DNA from: DASTDY01 sp035457345
GTDB lineage: Bacteria > Patescibacteriota > Saccharimonadia > Saccharimonadales > EFPC-124
Assembly: GCA_035457345.1 (NCBI GenBank)
Contig: DATIBT010000044.1
Span: 1 to 40,742 of the forward strand
DNA: 40,742 bases
Reading direction: 5' to 3'
Made by a program: the position numbers and the translations under genes
In this document: positions 5,569-12,684 of the stretch, piece after piece
Numbering within the stretch: position 1 is the stretch's first letter
Layout of the letters: each line of letters begins with the position of its first letter
The notes under the pieces: generated by a model
Database searches by the model: none
Told to the model about the DNA's origin: nothing
Seen by the model: only the letters and a program-made list of their open reading frames with translations

Positions 5569-7206
5569 TTATGTGCGGGGCAGATGATCGGCAATGTGCT
5601 CAAGCGTGTAATCATGCCTCAGCAAGGGCGCAACATCTTTGAGCGTCACGCCGACTTTTACGCCAGGATTTAGTGTGTTGTACGGGTCGAAAATCTTCTT
5701 TACCTGTGCGAATATTTCGTACATCTGCTGGCCGTACACTTTTGGCAAGAAAGGCGCCCGCAGACGGCCGTCATTGTGCTCGCCGCTAGTACTACCGCCC
5801 AGGGCTAAGACCATGTCATAGTACTCTTCCATGAGTTTAAAGACTTTTTGGCGGTCGCTCATTTTACCAAGGTCAAGGAAGGGCTGCATGTGCAAATTGG
5901 CGTCGCCGGCGTGACCCCAAACAGCCGCTTGCAGGCCGTACTTTTCGAATAGTTCGTAGGTTTTACGCACAAACTCAGGGAAACGGTCGCGCGGTACAAT
6001 GCCGTCTTCTATAATAGGCAGCGCTTTCGCCGCGCCTTCATTGTGCCAGAGTACGGCCGCGGCACTGTGGCGAATCGTCCACAGCCGCTCCTGCTCTTCT
6101 TCGTTTTGCGTACCAATGTATTCAACACCAAGTTGACGTAAAAGCTTCTCGGCCTTCTTAGCTTTTTTGACTTGCGCGCTGTCTTTGGTGTCGTCGAATT
6201 CTGCCAGCAAAATGAGCGCTGGGTAAGGCTGTTCCACTAGCCCCTTAAGACGAGTAGGGCTGACACGACCCAAAAACTCAAGGAGGTTGCGGTCGACTAC
6301 TTCGAGCGCACTTGGGCCAAGTTGCAACAGCTGGGCGACAATGCCCGTTGCGTCTTCTAGATCTGGCAAGCTAATTTTGAACAAGGTCGTGCGAGGATTG
6401 TGTGGCGTAAGGCCAACAATTGCCTCGGTTATAATCCCGAGCGTACCCTGCGAGCCAACCAAAAGCGGCGTCAAATCAAACGACCCGTCTTTTAGTTTTA
6501 CCTGGCTTAGCGCGTACCCGGCTGAATTTTTAGTCACGTCACGAGCGTTAGCGTACTGACTTATAAGATCCCAGTTATCAATAATAAGACCGTCTAGCTG
6601 CCGGTAAATTTCGCCTTCAAAGCTAGTGATGCCCTTGCGGCGCTGAAGTTCTTTTTTGCTGATACGCTCTGTTTGAATAACCTCGCCGTTTGCCAGCACC
6701 ACTTCTACGCTTTGCACATAGCGGCGCATATCGCCGTATTTTACGGTTTTCTCGCCAGCAGTGTTGTTGGCAATGGCGCCGCCAACGGTGGCGTAATCTA
6801 TTGAACTAGGATAGGGCGGCAAGAACAATCCGTGGCTTTGAACAGCCTCTTGAAATGTCCTGAAAATAATACCGGGCTGTATGCGAGCCATCTGTTGCTT
6901 AACGTCGAGCTCAAGCAACCGGTTCATGTGCGCCGGAAAAACCAACACGATACCCTGGCCAATCGCCGCACCGCCTTGGTCGCTGCCGCGGCCACGCGCA
7001 GTAATGGGTAGTAAGTGGCCTTTTTCTGCTAACTGCCAAGAAAAGCGCGTCACCTTGCGCACGTCCTGGGTGTTTTTTGGATACACAACTAAACTTGGCG
7101 TGACCTCAAAGACACTGCCGTCGGTCGAGAAATATTTTCGTACGTCCGGGCTGGCTAATACTTCGCCTAAAACATGTTCTTGTAAGTAACTGGCAACCTT
7201 ATTCAC
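5569..7206 (-). CDS. FAD-linked oxidase, D-lactate/glycolate dehydrogenase type
   Basis: This 545-residue protein has the two-part PCMH FAD fold: ITARGRGSDQGGAAIGQG (about 67-84) for the pyrophosphate loop and PYPSSIDYATVGGAIANN (about 130-147) with the conserved gly-gly segment. The C-terminal FAD-oxidase domain carries the metal/substrate His motifs GHAGDANLHMQP (usually GHxGDGNxH) and SGEHNDGR (usually SGEHGxG). Family members oxidise D-2-hydroxyacids such as D-lactate or glycolate and pass electrons to quinone or cytochromes. In a fermentative CPR cell a D-lactate dehydrogenase role is the most natural guess. It stands alone; no GlcE/GlcF or Fe-S partner is seen nearby. Confidence 0.9.
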   Translation of the reverse strand: MNKVASYLQEHVLGEVLASPDVRKYFSTDGSVFEVTPSLVVYPKNTQDVRKVTRFSWQLAEKGHLLPITARGRGSDQGGAAIGQGIVLVFPAHMNRLLELDVKQQMARIQPGIIFRTFQEAVQSHGLFLPPYPSSIDYATVGGAIANNTAGEKTVKYGDMRRYVQSVEVVLANGEVIQTERISKKELQRRKGITSFEGEIYRQLDGLIIDNWDLISQYANARDVTKNSAGYALSQVKLKDGSFDLTPLLVGSQGTLGIITEAIVGLTPHNPRTTLFKISLPDLEDATGIVAQLLQLGPSALEVVDRNLLEFLGRVSPTRLKGLVEQPYPALILLAEFDDTKDSAQVKKAKKAEKLLRQLGVEYIGTQNEEEQERLWTIRHSAAAVLWHNEGAAKALPIIEDGIVPRDRFPEFVRKTYELFEKYGLQAAVWGHAGDANLHMQPFLDLGKMSDRQKVFKLMEEYYDMVLALGGSTSGEHNDGRLRAPFLPKVYGQQMYEIFAQVKKIFDPYNTLNPGVKVGVTLKDVAPLLRHDYTLEHIADHLPRT

Positions 7207-7276
7207 TCAAACCCCCACTTGGTTTGTCCTTATGCTTACCACTATAGTATCACGTGTTTGGCCGGTATTGGTGCGA

Positions 7277-7606
7277 TTATTGCCACACGCGCTGTTTGTT
7301 GATTTCTTCTTTTTCTCGAAACGCTTTTTCCATATCTATGCCCATTTTGTTGGCGATTGTGGTTAATACAATAAGAATGTCAGCAATTTCGCCGGCGGCA
7401 TCGAGCTCGTACTTCTTTTTAGCGTCAATGCGCATGTTGGCGTGGGATTTGCGAATGCATTTCGCTAGTTCGCCCACTTCTTCGGTAAGCATTAGGTATT
7501 CCTGCAGGACAGTCTGATCAGTAAAGCCCCGTTCAATGACCATATCGCGTACATACTGCTGCAAATCAGCAATAGTAGGGTGCTTTGGGAGGGTAAGGTT
7601 GCTCAT
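7277..7606 (-). CDS. MazG-like nucleotide pyrophosphohydrolase
   Basis: A 109-residue all-alpha protein. The MazG metal site is visible as LTEEVGELAKCIRK (EExxE) and, later, EIADILIVL (ExxD). The family hydrolyses NTPs or dNTPs to monophosphates, often as a house-cleaning activity. The start at 7604-7606 is chosen because an extended -10 (TGCTATGAT) ends six bases before it, implying a leaderless transcript; the ten residues upstream in frame are not protein-like. It is upstream of the flavoenzyme gene on the same strand but separated by about 70 bases with no clear operon signal. Confidence 0.88.
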   Translation of the reverse strand: MSNLTLPKHPTIADLQQYVRDMVIERGFTDQTVLQEYLMLTEEVGELAKCIRKSHANMRIDAKKKYELDAAGEIADILIVLTTIANKMGIDMEKAFREKEEINKQRVWQ

Positions 7607-7640
7607 GCACCCATCATAGCAGTGTAAGGTAATCAAAAAA

Positions 7641-7699
7641 CACCCATACGGGTGTGAGTTTCTGCACGCCGTTCACCCTGGGGAGAGGGTGAACGGCGT
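7641..7699 (-). terminator. Double 3' hairpin with U-tract behind the helical orphan
   Basis: On the minus strand a 14-bp stem (ACGCCGTTCACCCT 7666-7679 with AGGGTGAACGGCGT 7686-7699) is followed by a short intrinsic terminator CACCC/GGGTG (7641-7645 with 7650-7654) and TTTTTT. The same two-hairpin layout occurs behind the cold-shock-domain gene. Confidence 0.85.
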
Positions 7700-7713
7700 T
7701 TGTGCGAAGGGGT

Positions 7714-8037
7714 TCAGGCGACCAGGCGCTGCACGTGGCCCTCGAGAGCCAGCCAGTGTTTCTTGGCCTCCTCGCCGCGTGTGTCTTGGAGGGCGTTCAG
7801 CGCCTTGACAGCTTCGTTCAGTCCGAGTCCAACCAGCACCTTGCTGAGGTTGCTAGCAGCCTCGGCCCTGGCCGTCAGGAGCGCGGTATAGTCGGCGTCA
7901 CCGTCACCGGGGTCGTTGGGACCGGCCAACATGGGACGCCTCAGCTGCTCGCGCTGCTCCTGCCACCGGTGCAGCTCGTCGTAGGCGGTCTTGTAGGCCC
8001 AAAATGCAGGCCCAAGACCGAGTGTGGGCTTGTCCAT
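7714..8037 (-). CDS. Small helical orphan protein
   Basis: A 107-residue soluble protein that reads as helices throughout: an N-terminal aromatic stretch (GPAFWAYKTAYDELHRW), a Gly/Asp-rich linker (LAGPNDPGDGDADY), then Ala/Leu heptad-like helices (LLTARAEAASNLSKVL and EAVKALNALQD). I do not recognise it. The start at 8035-8037 has AAGGAGG six bases upstream. An 8-bp hairpin (CCACCAAC/GTTGGTGG, 8056-8077) lies just before the ribosome binding site. It is GC-rich compared with its neighbours and belongs to the single-gene units. Confidence 0.7.
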   Translation of the reverse strand: MDKPTLGLGPAFWAYKTAYDELHRWQEQREQLRRPMLAGPNDPGDGDADYTALLTARAEAASNLSKVLVGLGLNEAVKALNALQDTRGEEAKKHWLALEGHVQRLVA

Positions 8038-8120
8038 GACGTACCTCCTTGCAATCCACCAACATGGTTGTTGGTGGAAAATATCATAGCATAAAAAACA
8101 GAAAATAAAACTATTACTAC

Positions 8121-8159
8121 CACGAGTGGCCGGCGGCACTTGCATGCCGGCCACTCGTG
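8121..8159 (-). terminator. GC-rich 3' hairpin of the secreted protein gene
   Basis: A perfect 14-bp stem CACGAGTGGCCGGC (8121-8134) / GCCGGCCACTCGTG (8146-8159) with an 11-base loop, 40 bases beyond the stop at 8200. No U-tract. Confidence 0.7.
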
Positions 8160-8199
8160 TGCCGCGGTCAGAGCATTCTGCGCAGCATTGCAGTGAACA

Positions 8200-9108
8200 T
8201 CAGACGATGTCCACCAGGAGGTACATGCCCTCCAGTGCGTGTGGGGTGCCGGTGTCCTTGTCGGGGATCCAGCTCAGGACCGCATACCGGCCCGGCGGAA
8301 CGTTCAGGTACACGTGCGCCGGCCGCTGAGGCGACAGCGTGCCGAAGTTGTACGCACCGCCCACGAACACCGGAGGCGGACCGCCAGCAAGCCACGCCTG
8401 AATCTGTGCGTCGGTCGTGCTGCCCGCTACCTGCGTGAACTGTGCGAAGTGCAGCTCACCGAGCGGATTGCCGATACCACCGGTCCTGTTGGCGATGGTG
8501 ATGGGACCGTTGTGGAGCGAACCCGTCGTACTGAGCCACGAGAAGCGGTCCACACCGCCCGCATCGGTCATAGTGAGCTTCTGATCCGCGTACGGCTGAA
8601 TTGCCCGCGGCGTACCGCTCACCTTGAACGACCGTGCCGTTGTCGACGGCCAGATGTTGTTCGCCGGCACCGGCCGCAGTTGCGCCACATAGTAGTTGCC
8701 CGGCGGCATGACCAGGTCGAACCTGACCGAGCCCTGCGCGCTGAGTCCACCGTAGAAGGTGGTGTTCTGAAGGAACCACTTCATGGCATCGGCGGCGACC
8801 TGACCGCCCTGGCCGGCCTCGGTGATCTTGACATCCATCTGCGCCAGCGTGGCACCGTTGCGGAGCTGGAAGATCTCAGGGTCAGCCTGACTGTAGGCAC
8901 TGGCCACCTTGACCTTGACAACCGGGCCCGCCTGAAGCACGGCCCCAGCCAAGATCGAGATCCGCCCACTAGCATCCTGGCTAATGCACAGCGTGTTGCT
9001 ACTGCCAGCCGCCGCAGCCGGGGCTGCCGGACCGCCAACCATCAGGACTGCCGCAAGCACGGCAATCAATGATGTAGCAGCCGCCCGGAATGTTGCTTTT
9101 GCTCTCAT
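8200..9108 (-). CDS. Exported protein with a cupredoxin-like C-terminal motif
   Basis: A 302-residue protein. Residues 1-34 are a signal peptide (MRAKATFRAA start, Leu/Ala/Val core, AAPAAAA cleavage region). The mature part is beta-rich and has one Cys near its start (SSNTLCISQD). A mid-protein PPGNYYVAQLRP and a C-terminal PGRYAVLSWIPDKDTGTPHA followed by EGM resemble the ends of cupredoxin-like secreted proteins, especially the PDPxxGxPHxxxGM pattern I recall from actinobacterial proteins; the copper ligands are not obvious. The start has AAGGGAG seven bases upstream. Two small hairpins (CGGTG/CACCG and GGCCCAA/TTGGGCC) precede it. GC-rich and isolated, it may be acquired from an actinobacterial host (inference). 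Confidence 0.7.
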   Translation of the reverse strand: MRAKATFRAAATSLIAVLAAVLMVGGPAAPAAAAGSSNTLCISQDASGRISILAGAVLQAGPVVKVKVASAYSQADPEIFQLRNGATLAQMDVKITEAGQGGQVAADAMKWFLQNTTFYGGLSAQGSVRFDLVMPPGNYYVAQLRPVPANNIWPSTTARSFKVSGTPRAIQPYADQKLTMTDAGGVDRFSWLSTTGSLHNGPITIANRTGGIGNPLGELHFAQFTQVAGSTTDAQIQAWLAGGPPPVFVGGAYNFGTLSPQRPAHVYLNVPPGRYAVLSWIPDKDTGTPHALEGMYLLVDIV

Positions 9109-9314
9109 TGGAGAGCTCCCTTCTGGCCCAAGCAAATTGGGCCACTCGGTGAGTTGCACCGCCTGGACGTTACACTATTAGCGGCACAACTTGGCTAGTA
9201 TAGCAATATGCTTATGTAAGAAAAACCCTCGCCTGCCGTCCGCTAACAATAGAGCATACCGTCGTCAGTAGTCCTTTATTAGGGGAGGTTGCCCCGCTGC
9301 CAGGAGCTATAATC

Positions 9315-9905
9315 ATGAATATGAGACCCCACAACACTCTTTTCTCCTTACAACAAATGATCCTGGATCTGGCGGCTATACACAGGGACCACATGCACGT
9401 CGGCAGCGAGCGGCACGAAAACGACATTGAACACAGTTTTACTGTTGGTCTCCTCTGTTGGTTTATTTGCGAACATCATAAGCTTAACCTCGATCAAGCG
9501 AAAATACTCAAATATGCTATGGCTCACGACTTTGTTGAGCGTTATGCCGGCGATACAAATACCTACGCCAGTGACAGTGAGCGTCAGCGTAAGACTAAGT
9601 TAGAGAAAGTTGCACTGGAACGATTAAGCCGTGAATTTTCTGATTTTGAAAATTTGGTTGAAATTATGCAAGCCTATGAAGCCAAAGCCGATGACGAAGC
9701 CCTGTTTGTTTGGACAGTCGATAAAATGCAGCAGCTCATATTGGGCGACATGGATAATTGGCGCCCCTATCGGAAAATCAACATTACCTACGAGCAATTT
9801 GAGCAAAAAGTTACTGAACATCTGGGGAAGGCATCACCCCACTGCAAAGAAATATTTAGCGAACTCCTAGCCTATTGCAAAACAACCTACTACGATCGTC
9901 CTTAA
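9315..9905 (+). CDS. HD-domain phosphohydrolase (YfbR/5'-nucleotidase-like)
   Basis: The 196-residue protein has the HD metal motif: ENDIEHSFTVG provides the first His, AMAHDFVERYAGD the His-Asp pair, and FVWTVDKMQQL the distal Asp. HD proteins of this size hydrolyse deoxynucleotide monophosphates or related phosphoesters. Two starts are possible: ATG at 9315 with AGGAG eight bases upstream, or ATG at 9321, which lies seven bases after a TATAAT box and would be leaderless. A GGGG/CCCC hairpin lies in the upstream DNA. It stands alone between a GC-rich unit and a tRNA. Confidence 0.85.
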   Translation: MNMRPHNTLFSLQQMILDLAAIHRDHMHVGSERHENDIEHSFTVGLLCWFICEHHKLNLDQAKILKYAMAHDFVERYAGDTNTYASDSERQRKTKLEKVALERLSREFSDFENLVEIMQAYEAKADDEALFVWTVDKMQQLILGDMDNWRPYRKINITYEQFEQKVTEHLGKASPHCKEIFSELLAYCKTTYYDRP

Positions 9906-9949
9906 AGCCAGAAAGGAGATCGGCCCAAAACAACCGACTTAAAAACAAA

Positions 9950-9988
9950 AAGAATGGTCCAACAAAATAAAATTATGGAGCCATTCTT
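9950..9988 (-). terminator. Terminator behind tRNA-Leu(CAG)
   Basis: Minus strand AAGAATGG-C-TCC pairs with GGA-CCATTCTT, ending in TTTTTG; the stem spans 9950-9960 and 9977-9988. Confidence 0.75.
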
Positions 9989-10002
9989 ATCTGATAATTG
10001 CA

Positions 10003-10088
10003 TGGTGCGCGAGAGAGGACTTGAACCTCCACATCCTTACGGACACTAGTACCTGAAACTAGCGCGTCTACCATTCCGCCACTCGCGC
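10003..10088 (-). tRNA. tRNA-Leu (anticodon CAG)
   Basis: Class II tRNA with acceptor GCGCGAG/CTCGCGC, A73 and CCA. The anticodon arm is CTAGT-TTCAGGT-ACTAG, giving CAG (CUG codons). It has the same body as tRNA-Leu(GAG). Its immediate upstream DNA is AT-rich (TATATTATTTTTT) and about 140 bases further upstream lies a third, truncated tRNA-Leu start. Confidence 0.96.
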
Positions 10089-10185
10089 AAAAAATAATAT
10101 AAGGTACGTCAGGCTATACTACTATGACGCGCGTCTCCACTTTTGCCCTCATTCGCAGCAAGCTGCTCTATACGGGGCCAAGCTC

Positions 10186-10240
10186 GGAAAACAGTAATTG
10201 CCGCAGGCAATTACTGCCAGTTCCGCCACTCGCGCGTGAC
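10186..10240 (-). ncRNA. Truncated tRNA-Leu 5' fragment with its own promoter and terminator
   Basis: On the minus strand, GCGCGAGTGGCGGAA (from 10235) matches the 5' end of the tRNA-Leu genes and continues as a typical Leu D-loop (CTGGCAG). It then leaves the tRNA sequence and forms a 10-bp hairpin CAGTAATTGC (10216-10207) / GCAATTACTG (10201-10192) followed by TTTT. The promoter at 10248-10276 keeps the same spacing to the tRNA start (12 bases) as tRNA-Leu(GAG). The product would be a ~50-nt RNA made of a tRNA 5' arm plus a terminator stem. Confidence 0.6.
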
Positions 10241-10247
10241 ATCAAGT

Positions 10248-10276
10248 AGCATACAAGGTTAACAGATAAAATTCAA
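10248..10276 (-). promoter_or_regulatory. Promoter of the truncated tRNA-Leu unit
   Basis: Minus strand TTGAAT (10271-10276), 17-base spacer, TATGCT (10248-10253). The spacer shares ATCTGTTAACC with the tRNA-Leu(GAG) promoter. Confidence 0.6.
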
Positions 10277-10278
10277 GC

Positions 10279-12063
10279 TCAGCGCGTGCTGTACCGCTGC
10301 GTTTTGCCAGCGGCCCAATAGCGCACGTTAAAATAGCGGTCCACAGGGTCAATCAGCGAATGGGCGTTAAAGGTCACAACGTCTTTATTCTGAATATACA
10401 CCAGCGACGGACGGTACAGCCCAATGGCCGGCACATCGGCAAGCCACTGCTGTGTAAATAGGCTGTATTTTGCCGTACGCAAGTGGGGGTCAAGACGGGT
10501 GCGGGCGCTGTCGAGTGCGTCATCTACCTTGGGCGATTTGTAATCTGACAGGTTAAACCCGCGCGAAGTTGCCTGTGAGGAGTGCCAGTAGGCATAGACA
10601 TCGGGGTCGCGGCCAATAGCGATTTCGTAAATCAGCACATCATAGGCGCGGGGCAAAATAATATTCTGTTGGATATCCTCGGCTTTTATAAGCGCGGATT
10701 CAAACTCAACGCCAATTTTACTCCACTGGTCCATAAGTGTTTGTGCAAGGGCCGGATAGTCCCCGCTACTTACGGTAACTAGCCGCAGCTTAAGTGGTTC
10801 GCCGTTCTTGACACGGCGCGAACCAGGGCCGGCTTGCGTCCAACCAGCTTCGTCGAGCAATTGCTTAGCACGCGTAAGGTTAGTGTTTGCCTGCCGCAAG
10901 TCCGACCGATAGCCGAGCTGGCCGGGCAACAAGGGACCGTCTAGAGTAGTCACCGCGCCCTTAAATAACTTGGCAATAGCCGTGTGATCAGTGGCGAGTT
11001 GCAGGGCCTGGCGAATACGTCCGTCGCCAAGGAATGCCGAATCCGTGCGCAGAAACGCATATACGCCGTTGTTAAGCGGTGCATAGGTTGTTTGGAATGT
11101 ATCCTGATCGAAATCTGGAAGGTGGCTAACTACCGTATCACTAATGCTTGCCACCTCTTGGTTGCGGAGTGCTTTTGGCAGTTCTTCGCGGTCTTTATAG
11201 GCATGTAGTTGGAAGCCGTTAAGTTTGGGCGCGCCAAGTACATACATAGGGTTTGCAGCCATACGTACCAAGTAGTGGGTTTGGGCGGCATCTACAGCGC
11301 TTAGCCCTTGGAATGCAAACGGGCCGCTCCCTACTGCGGGTGCGCGGTTAAAGGGCTCGGTACGCAGTTCGCTTGGTTTTACCTCTTTCAGCGTGTGTTG
11401 CGGCAGCATGCCGACATTCAGGGAGTTAGGGAATCCGGCATAGACGGCGGGTAGAATAAACCGGACCGTTTGCGCATCTATTTTTTCTACGCCAATGTTA
11501 CGCCAGCTCGCATAGAGGGGCGAACGCGTATCGGCATTCTTAATAAGCGCAAAGGTAAAGATGACGTCGTCTGCCGTAATAGGAGCGCCGTCTTGCCAGC
11601 GGGCTTGCGGCCGCAATGAGAGCGTAAATACTTTGCCAGTGTCGTCGAATGACCAATGCTGGGCGAGCTCGCCCACTAGATCACCTTGATCATCATAAGT
11701 CAGCAAACTGGCAAATAATAGGCGCGAGGCTGAACGCTCAGCAGGCGTGGCCGCAAAAATAGGATTGAGGTTGTCTATAGAGCCGACCACACCTTCGGTG
11801 TAGATGCCGCCCTCGGCAGGAATATCGGTGCTATACTGCGTCGCTGACACGCCAGACTGCCACCAAGCGACACCGCTCAATAGCCCCACTAGCACAATCC
11901 AGCCAAGCGCATGGCGGCGAACCTCACGCAAGTTGTCTAGGCGCCTAATAATAAATTTGTGCGCATGACGGAGCGTTACCCGCTCCATCTTGCGCAAGTG
12001 ACCTTTAATGGTGCGCTTGCTTGGCGCGATCTCTTGTAGCTGGCTGATCTTAGAGCGGATCAT
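10279..12063 (-). CDS. Membrane-anchored peptide ABC substrate-binding protein (OppA/SBP_bac_5)
   Basis: The 594-residue protein starts with a basic cytoplasmic stretch of about 50 residues, one TM segment (ALGWIVLVGLLSGVAWW) and then an SBP family 5 domain. Family marks are GGIYTEGVVGSIDNLNPIF at the start of the binding domain, WSFDDTGKVFTLSLRPQARW-type strands, DGAPITADDVIFTF and, later, DGRIRQALQLATDHTAIAK. No lipobox Cys is present, so the TM helix must be the anchor. Such proteins bind oligopeptides outside the membrane. No OppB/C/D/F permease or ATPase genes are near it, which is odd for this family. It lies 14 bases downstream of secG on the same strand and is probably co-transcribed. 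Confidence 0.88.
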   Translation of the reverse strand: MIRSKISQLQEIAPSKRTIKGHLRKMERVTLRHAHKFIIRRLDNLREVRRHALGWIVLVGLLSGVAWWQSGVSATQYSTDIPAEGGIYTEGVVGSIDNLNPIFAATPAERSASRLLFASLLTYDDQGDLVGELAQHWSFDDTGKVFTLSLRPQARWQDGAPITADDVIFTFALIKNADTRSPLYASWRNIGVEKIDAQTVRFILPAVYAGFPNSLNVGMLPQHTLKEVKPSELRTEPFNRAPAVGSGPFAFQGLSAVDAAQTHYLVRMAANPMYVLGAPKLNGFQLHAYKDREELPKALRNQEVASISDTVVSHLPDFDQDTFQTTYAPLNNGVYAFLRTDSAFLGDGRIRQALQLATDHTAIAKLFKGAVTTLDGPLLPGQLGYRSDLRQANTNLTRAKQLLDEAGWTQAGPGSRRVKNGEPLKLRLVTVSSGDYPALAQTLMDQWSKIGVEFESALIKAEDIQQNIILPRAYDVLIYEIAIGRDPDVYAYWHSSQATSRGFNLSDYKSPKVDDALDSARTRLDPHLRTAKYSLFTQQWLADVPAIGLYRPSLVYIQNKDVVTFNAHSLIDPVDRYFNVRYWAAGKTQRYSTR

Positions 12064-12077
12064 CCCCTACCTTTTGC

Positions 12078-12293
12078 TTACGTAACAATTAAGCCAACCA
12101 CCAAAGAGCCCACAAATAACACTGCCAAAACGATTGTTGCTTCAAAGAGGTTCTTATCGACGCCGCGGCGGGTAGTGAAAAGCTCACCCGAACTACCGAA
12201 GCCAGCGCCCAAACTTGCGCCCCGCGATTGCAACAGAATGCAAAGCGTCATCAGTACGCCTGAAGCAATGGTAATGATGCCAAAAATATTCAT
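12078..12293 (-). CDS. secG: Preprotein translocase subunit SecG
   Basis: A 71-residue protein with two TM helices and the SecG pattern: first helix, then the cytoplasmic loop LLQSRGASLGAGFGSSGELFTTRRGVDK (Gly-rich with the conserved FG..), then a second helix (FEATIVLAVLFVGSLVVGLI). SecG assists SecYEG-dependent protein export. It overlaps the end of the upstream holin-like gene by four bases, so the two are translationally coupled. Confidence 0.93.
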   Translation of the reverse strand: MNIFGIITIASGVLMTLCILLQSRGASLGAGFGSSGELFTTRRGVDKNLFEATIVLAVLFVGSLVVGLIVT

Positions 12294-12676
12294 ACTTTAC
12301 GTTGTTCCTGACTTGAGTCAACAAGACTCGTTAATACATAGTTTATCAAGCTGATGATCATACCGGCAAGAACGGCAGCCCAGAAGCCAATGTACAGCCC
12401 TGGCACGAACAAGCCGGCAAGATACACCGTAACACCATTAACCACCAGCGTAAACAGACCGAGCGTCAGCAAAATGGCTGGCAGTGACAATATAATGATG
12501 ATCGGCTTGAGCACCGCGTTTAAAATCGACAATATAAGGCCGGCCGACAAAAAGAACGCTATCCCCGCGTCATCTGGATACGTTATGCCGTTACCGTTCA
12601 AAATGCGCGCTGCGACCCATAGGCCTAAACTGTTAAATACCCAGCGCAGCAGAAAAAAAATAAATTGGCGTTGCAT
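12290..12676 (-). CDS. Four-TM holin-like membrane protein (phage_holin_4_2/YvlD family)
   Basis: A 128-residue protein with four hydrophobic helices. The family marks are the N-terminal LLRWVFNSLGLWVAARIL, the central SILNAVLKPIIIILSLPA with its NAVLKP motif, and TLGLFTLVVNGVTVYLAG. These proteins are widespread in bacteria outside phages; their function is unclear despite the holin name. It leads a likely operon with secG and the peptide-binding protein. Confidence 0.88.
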   Translation of the reverse strand: MQRQFIFFLLRWVFNSLGLWVAARILNGNGITYPDDAGIAFFLSAGLILSILNAVLKPIIIILSLPAILLTLGLFTLVVNGVTVYLAGLFVPGLYIGFWAAVLAGMIISLINYVLTSLVDSSQEQRKV

Positions 12677-12684
12677 ACTTACGT

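Noticed and set aside
8239..9072. 277-codon plus-strand ORF antisense to the exported protein gene
   Set aside because: Arg/His-rich shadow frame without start signals; the minus frame has a signal peptide and a strong ribosome binding site.
10089..10186. Complete tRNA-Leu interrupted by an insertion in its D-loop
   Set aside because: An AGACGCGC stretch near 10130 could be the continuation of the truncated tRNA, but the rest of the tRNA body is not recognisable downstream.
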